DNA of 64,000 nt from Shewanella khirikhana (GTDB lineage: Bacteria > Pseudomonadota > Gammaproteobacteria > Enterobacterales > Shewanellaceae): NCBI RefSeq assembly GCF_003957745.1, contig NZ_CP020373.1:2961501-3025500 (forward strand), read 5' to 3'. The translations under genes were made by a program, and so were the position numbers. Of this stretch, positions 62,470 to 64,000 are shown piece by piece; within the stretch, counting starts at the first letter, position 1; the number at the start of each line of letters is the position of its first letter. Under the pieces are notes generated by a model that searched no databases, was not told the DNA's origin, and saw only the letters and a program-made list of their open reading frames with translations.

Positions 62470-63018
62470 ATGACCCAACAATATATTCCCGTGCTGGTGG
62501 GCTCCACCAATCCGATTAAGGTTGCCGCCGCAAAAAATGCCTTCGAGGCTCTGTTCCCCCACGCCGTTATTGACTGCAAAGGCATGTCGGTACCCTCAGG
62601 CGTTCCCGACCAACCCATGACCGCCGCCGACACCCGCCTCGGTGCTGTAAACCGTGCCAAAGCCTGCGAAGCCGCGGGCGGCGCCCTGTTTTACGTGGCC
62701 ATGGAAGGCGGCGTCGACCGGCTCGAAGATGGCCCGGCCACCTTCGCATACGTGGTTATCATCCGTGAAGGTGGTGAGATGTCGGTGGGTCGCAGCAGCC
62801 AACTGCCTTTGCCTGAGCAGGTATTTACCGCCCTTGAGGCCGGTGAAGAACTTGGCCATGTGATGGACCGGCTGTTTAACACCACCAATATCAAGCAGGC
62901 TGGCGGCGCCATTGCGCTGTTGACCCACAATGCCGAAACCCGCGAGAGCAGTTACCGTCAGGCGCTGATATTGGCCATGGCACCGCTGCTGCATCCCGAG
63001 CTTTACCGCAATCTGTGA
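62470..63018 (+). CDS. yjjX: Inosine/xanthosine triphosphatase YjjX
   Basis: Nucleotide pool-cleaning hydrolase of 182 residues that removes ITP and XTP. It contains VLVGSTNPIKVAAAKNAFE (the substrate-binding N-terminus of the family), SGVPDQPMTAADTRLGAVNRA and the YVAMEGGVDR motif. ATG at 62470. Divergent from the acylase gene, and followed 68 bases later by a MarR-type regulator. Confidence 0.93.
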   Translation: MTQQYIPVLVGSTNPIKVAAAKNAFEALFPHAVIDCKGMSVPSGVPDQPMTAADTRLGAVNRAKACEAAGGALFYVAMEGGVDRLEDGPATFAYVVIIREGGEMSVGRSSQLPLPEQVFTALEAGEELGHVMDRLFNTTNIKQAGGAIALLTHNAETRESSYRQALILAMAPLLHPELYRNL

Positions 63019-63086
63019 TCCCGGGACTTGCCAGACGTTAAAAAAGTGTTAGTTTAGTTGTAATTCGCAACCAACTTTACTGCATC

Positions 63087-64000
63087 ATGGACAAATCCGA
63101 TAAGTCACCCGCGCCTTTGGCCCGGGAAATCCGTCAGCTGTCGCGCCAACTGGTGCGTCAGCTCGGCATGCTCTCGGGCGCCTGTGGCCAGCTGCCCTTA
63201 AGCCCGGTACAGGCCCATGCCCTGCTGGAGCTGGGCCAGCAAAGTTTGTCCATCAAGCAGTTGGCGCAAGTGCTGAATATCGACAAATCCAACGCCAGCC
63301 GCGCCGTCACCCATCTGGTAGAGAAAAAGCTCGCCGAGACCAAGGTCAACAACCGTGACAGCCGCAGTGTGCAGGCAAGCCTGACCGCCAAGGGACGGGC
63401 CATGTTGGTGAAACTGGACGAGCAGCAGGACGCCTATTTTCATCAGGTGTTGTCGCAGCTAAGCGATGAAGACAGCCGCGATATCGCTCAGGCGCTGGGA
63501 CGGTTCCAACGGGCCATTATTCAGTCCAAAGCCCAGGATGGCATCGAAATCCGCCCCCTCACCCTGGGCGATGACGCTGCCATTGCCGCCGTTATCCGCG
63601 CTGTGTCTGCCGAATATGGCCTGACCCCGGACAAGGGCTATGGCGTTGCCGACCCCACCCTCGACTGCTTAAGCAAGGTCTACAGCGTGCCCGGCGCCAT
63701 CTACTGGGTGATTCTGGATAAGGGCGAGGTGCTTGGCGGCGGCGGTATTGCGCCACTCGCCAGCGAGCCCGGGGTGTGCGAGCTGCAAAAGATGTACTTT
63801 ATGCCCGCCATCCGCGGCAAGGGCCTGGCAAGGCGTCTGGCCAACCATGCGCTGGCCTTTGCCCGTGAGGCCGGTTATCGCGAATGTTATCTCGAAACCA
63901 CCGCGGTGCTGATTGAAGCGGTGAAATTGTATGAATCCCTGGGATTTGAACACCTTACCGCTCCCATGGGTGCCACGGGCCACGATGCCTGTGAAATACC
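63087..64000 (+). CDS. MarR regulator fused to GNAT acetyltransferase (partial)
   Basis: A single frame starts at ATG 63087 and is still open at the window end (304 codons). Residues about 10-145 are a MarR winged helix: SIKQLAQVLNIDKSNASRAVTHLVEKKLAETKVNNRDSRSVQ split over the helix-turn-helix and wing. From about residue 152 a GNAT domain follows (IEIRPLTLGDDAAIAAVIRAV), with the acetyl-CoA motif MYFMPAIRGKGLARRLANHAL and the C-terminal LYESLGFEHL. Such MarR-GNAT fusions are known in bacteria; the effector and acetylation target are unknown. Only the extreme C-terminus seems to be missing. Confidence 0.9.
   Translation, partial: MDKSDKSPAPLAREIRQLSRQLVRQLGMLSGACGQLPLSPVQAHALLELGQQSLSIKQLAQVLNIDKSNASRAVTHLVEKKLAETKVNNRDSRSVQASLTAKGRAMLVKLDEQQDAYFHQVLSQLSDEDSRDIAQALGRFQRAIIQSKAQDGIEIRPLTLGDDAAIAAVIRAVSAEYGLTPDKGYGVADPTLDCLSKVYSVPGAIYWVILDKGEVLGGGGIAPLASEPGVCELQKMYFMPAIRGKGLARRLANHALAFAREAGYRECYLETTAVLIEAVKLYESLGFEHLTAPMGATGHDACEI

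Overview
The window is a stretch of gammaproteobacterial chromosome that looks like Shewanella or a close Alteromonadales relative. Pointers are a c-type cytochrome with a Tat signal, a perfect FNR/EtrA-type operator, NhaD, an EIIC-EAL protein, many c-di-GMP-like proteins, and enterobacterial-type gene neighbourhoods (zapA-6S RNA-fau beside ygfB-ubiH-ubiI, xerD-dsbC-recJ, tkt-epd-pgk-fba). The organism call is inference from gene content. No rRNA, tRNA, CRISPR array, prophage or insertion sequence was seen.

Layout. 1-8 kb: a minus-strand block ygfB-ubiH-ubiI (ubiquinone hydroxylases, without the pepP found there in E. coli) followed by the glycine cleavage genes gcvT-gcvH-gcvP (gcvP cut by the window edge); divergently, zapA, 6S RNA and fau. 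8-13.5 kb: two small membrane proteins (one behind an FNR-type promoter), an EAL phosphodiesterase, a DUF808 protein, rpiA and an orphan lipoprotein. 13.6-21.4 kb: recJ, dsbC, xerD, brnQ on minus, then trmN6 and srmB on plus. 21.5-31 kb: an RND efflux pair, a radical SAM protein, a large sensor with a degenerate GGDEF domain, and an unknown membrane protein.

30.5-34.9 kb is the most unusual part. A two-gene operon encodes a Tat-exported split-Soret-like diheme cytochrome and a lipoprotein. It is flanked on both sides by paralogous bicistrons, each a ToxR/CadC-type membrane-bound winged-helix regulator overlapping a small FidL/ToxS-like partner by the same 8 bases. Conserved periplasmic cysteines in both regulators suggest, without proof, a redox-sensing control module for the cytochrome.

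35-47.4 kb: nhaD, a DUF481 outer-membrane protein, selO, a pair of related small exported proteins, then the sugar-phosphate cluster fba-pgk-epd-tkt (minus) and metK behind a probable MetJ operator. 47.4-53.2 kb: a PTS EIIC-EAL chimera, an acetyltransferase, and two tandem paralogous GAF plus degenerate-GGDEF proteins. 53.2-64 kb: small membrane and lipoproteins, a dicarboxylate-type symporter, acetyltransferases, sdaC-sdaA for serine uptake and deamination, an acyl-homoserine-lactone-acylase-like lipoprotein, yjjX, and a MarR-GNAT fusion cut by the window end.

Serine import and deamination (sdaCA), glycine cleavage, SAM synthesis and folate recycling (fau) together make one-carbon metabolism prominent. 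Five proteins with EAL or GGDEF-like domains lie here: both EAL domains keep their catalytic residues, while all three GGDEF-like domains have lost the catalytic motif.
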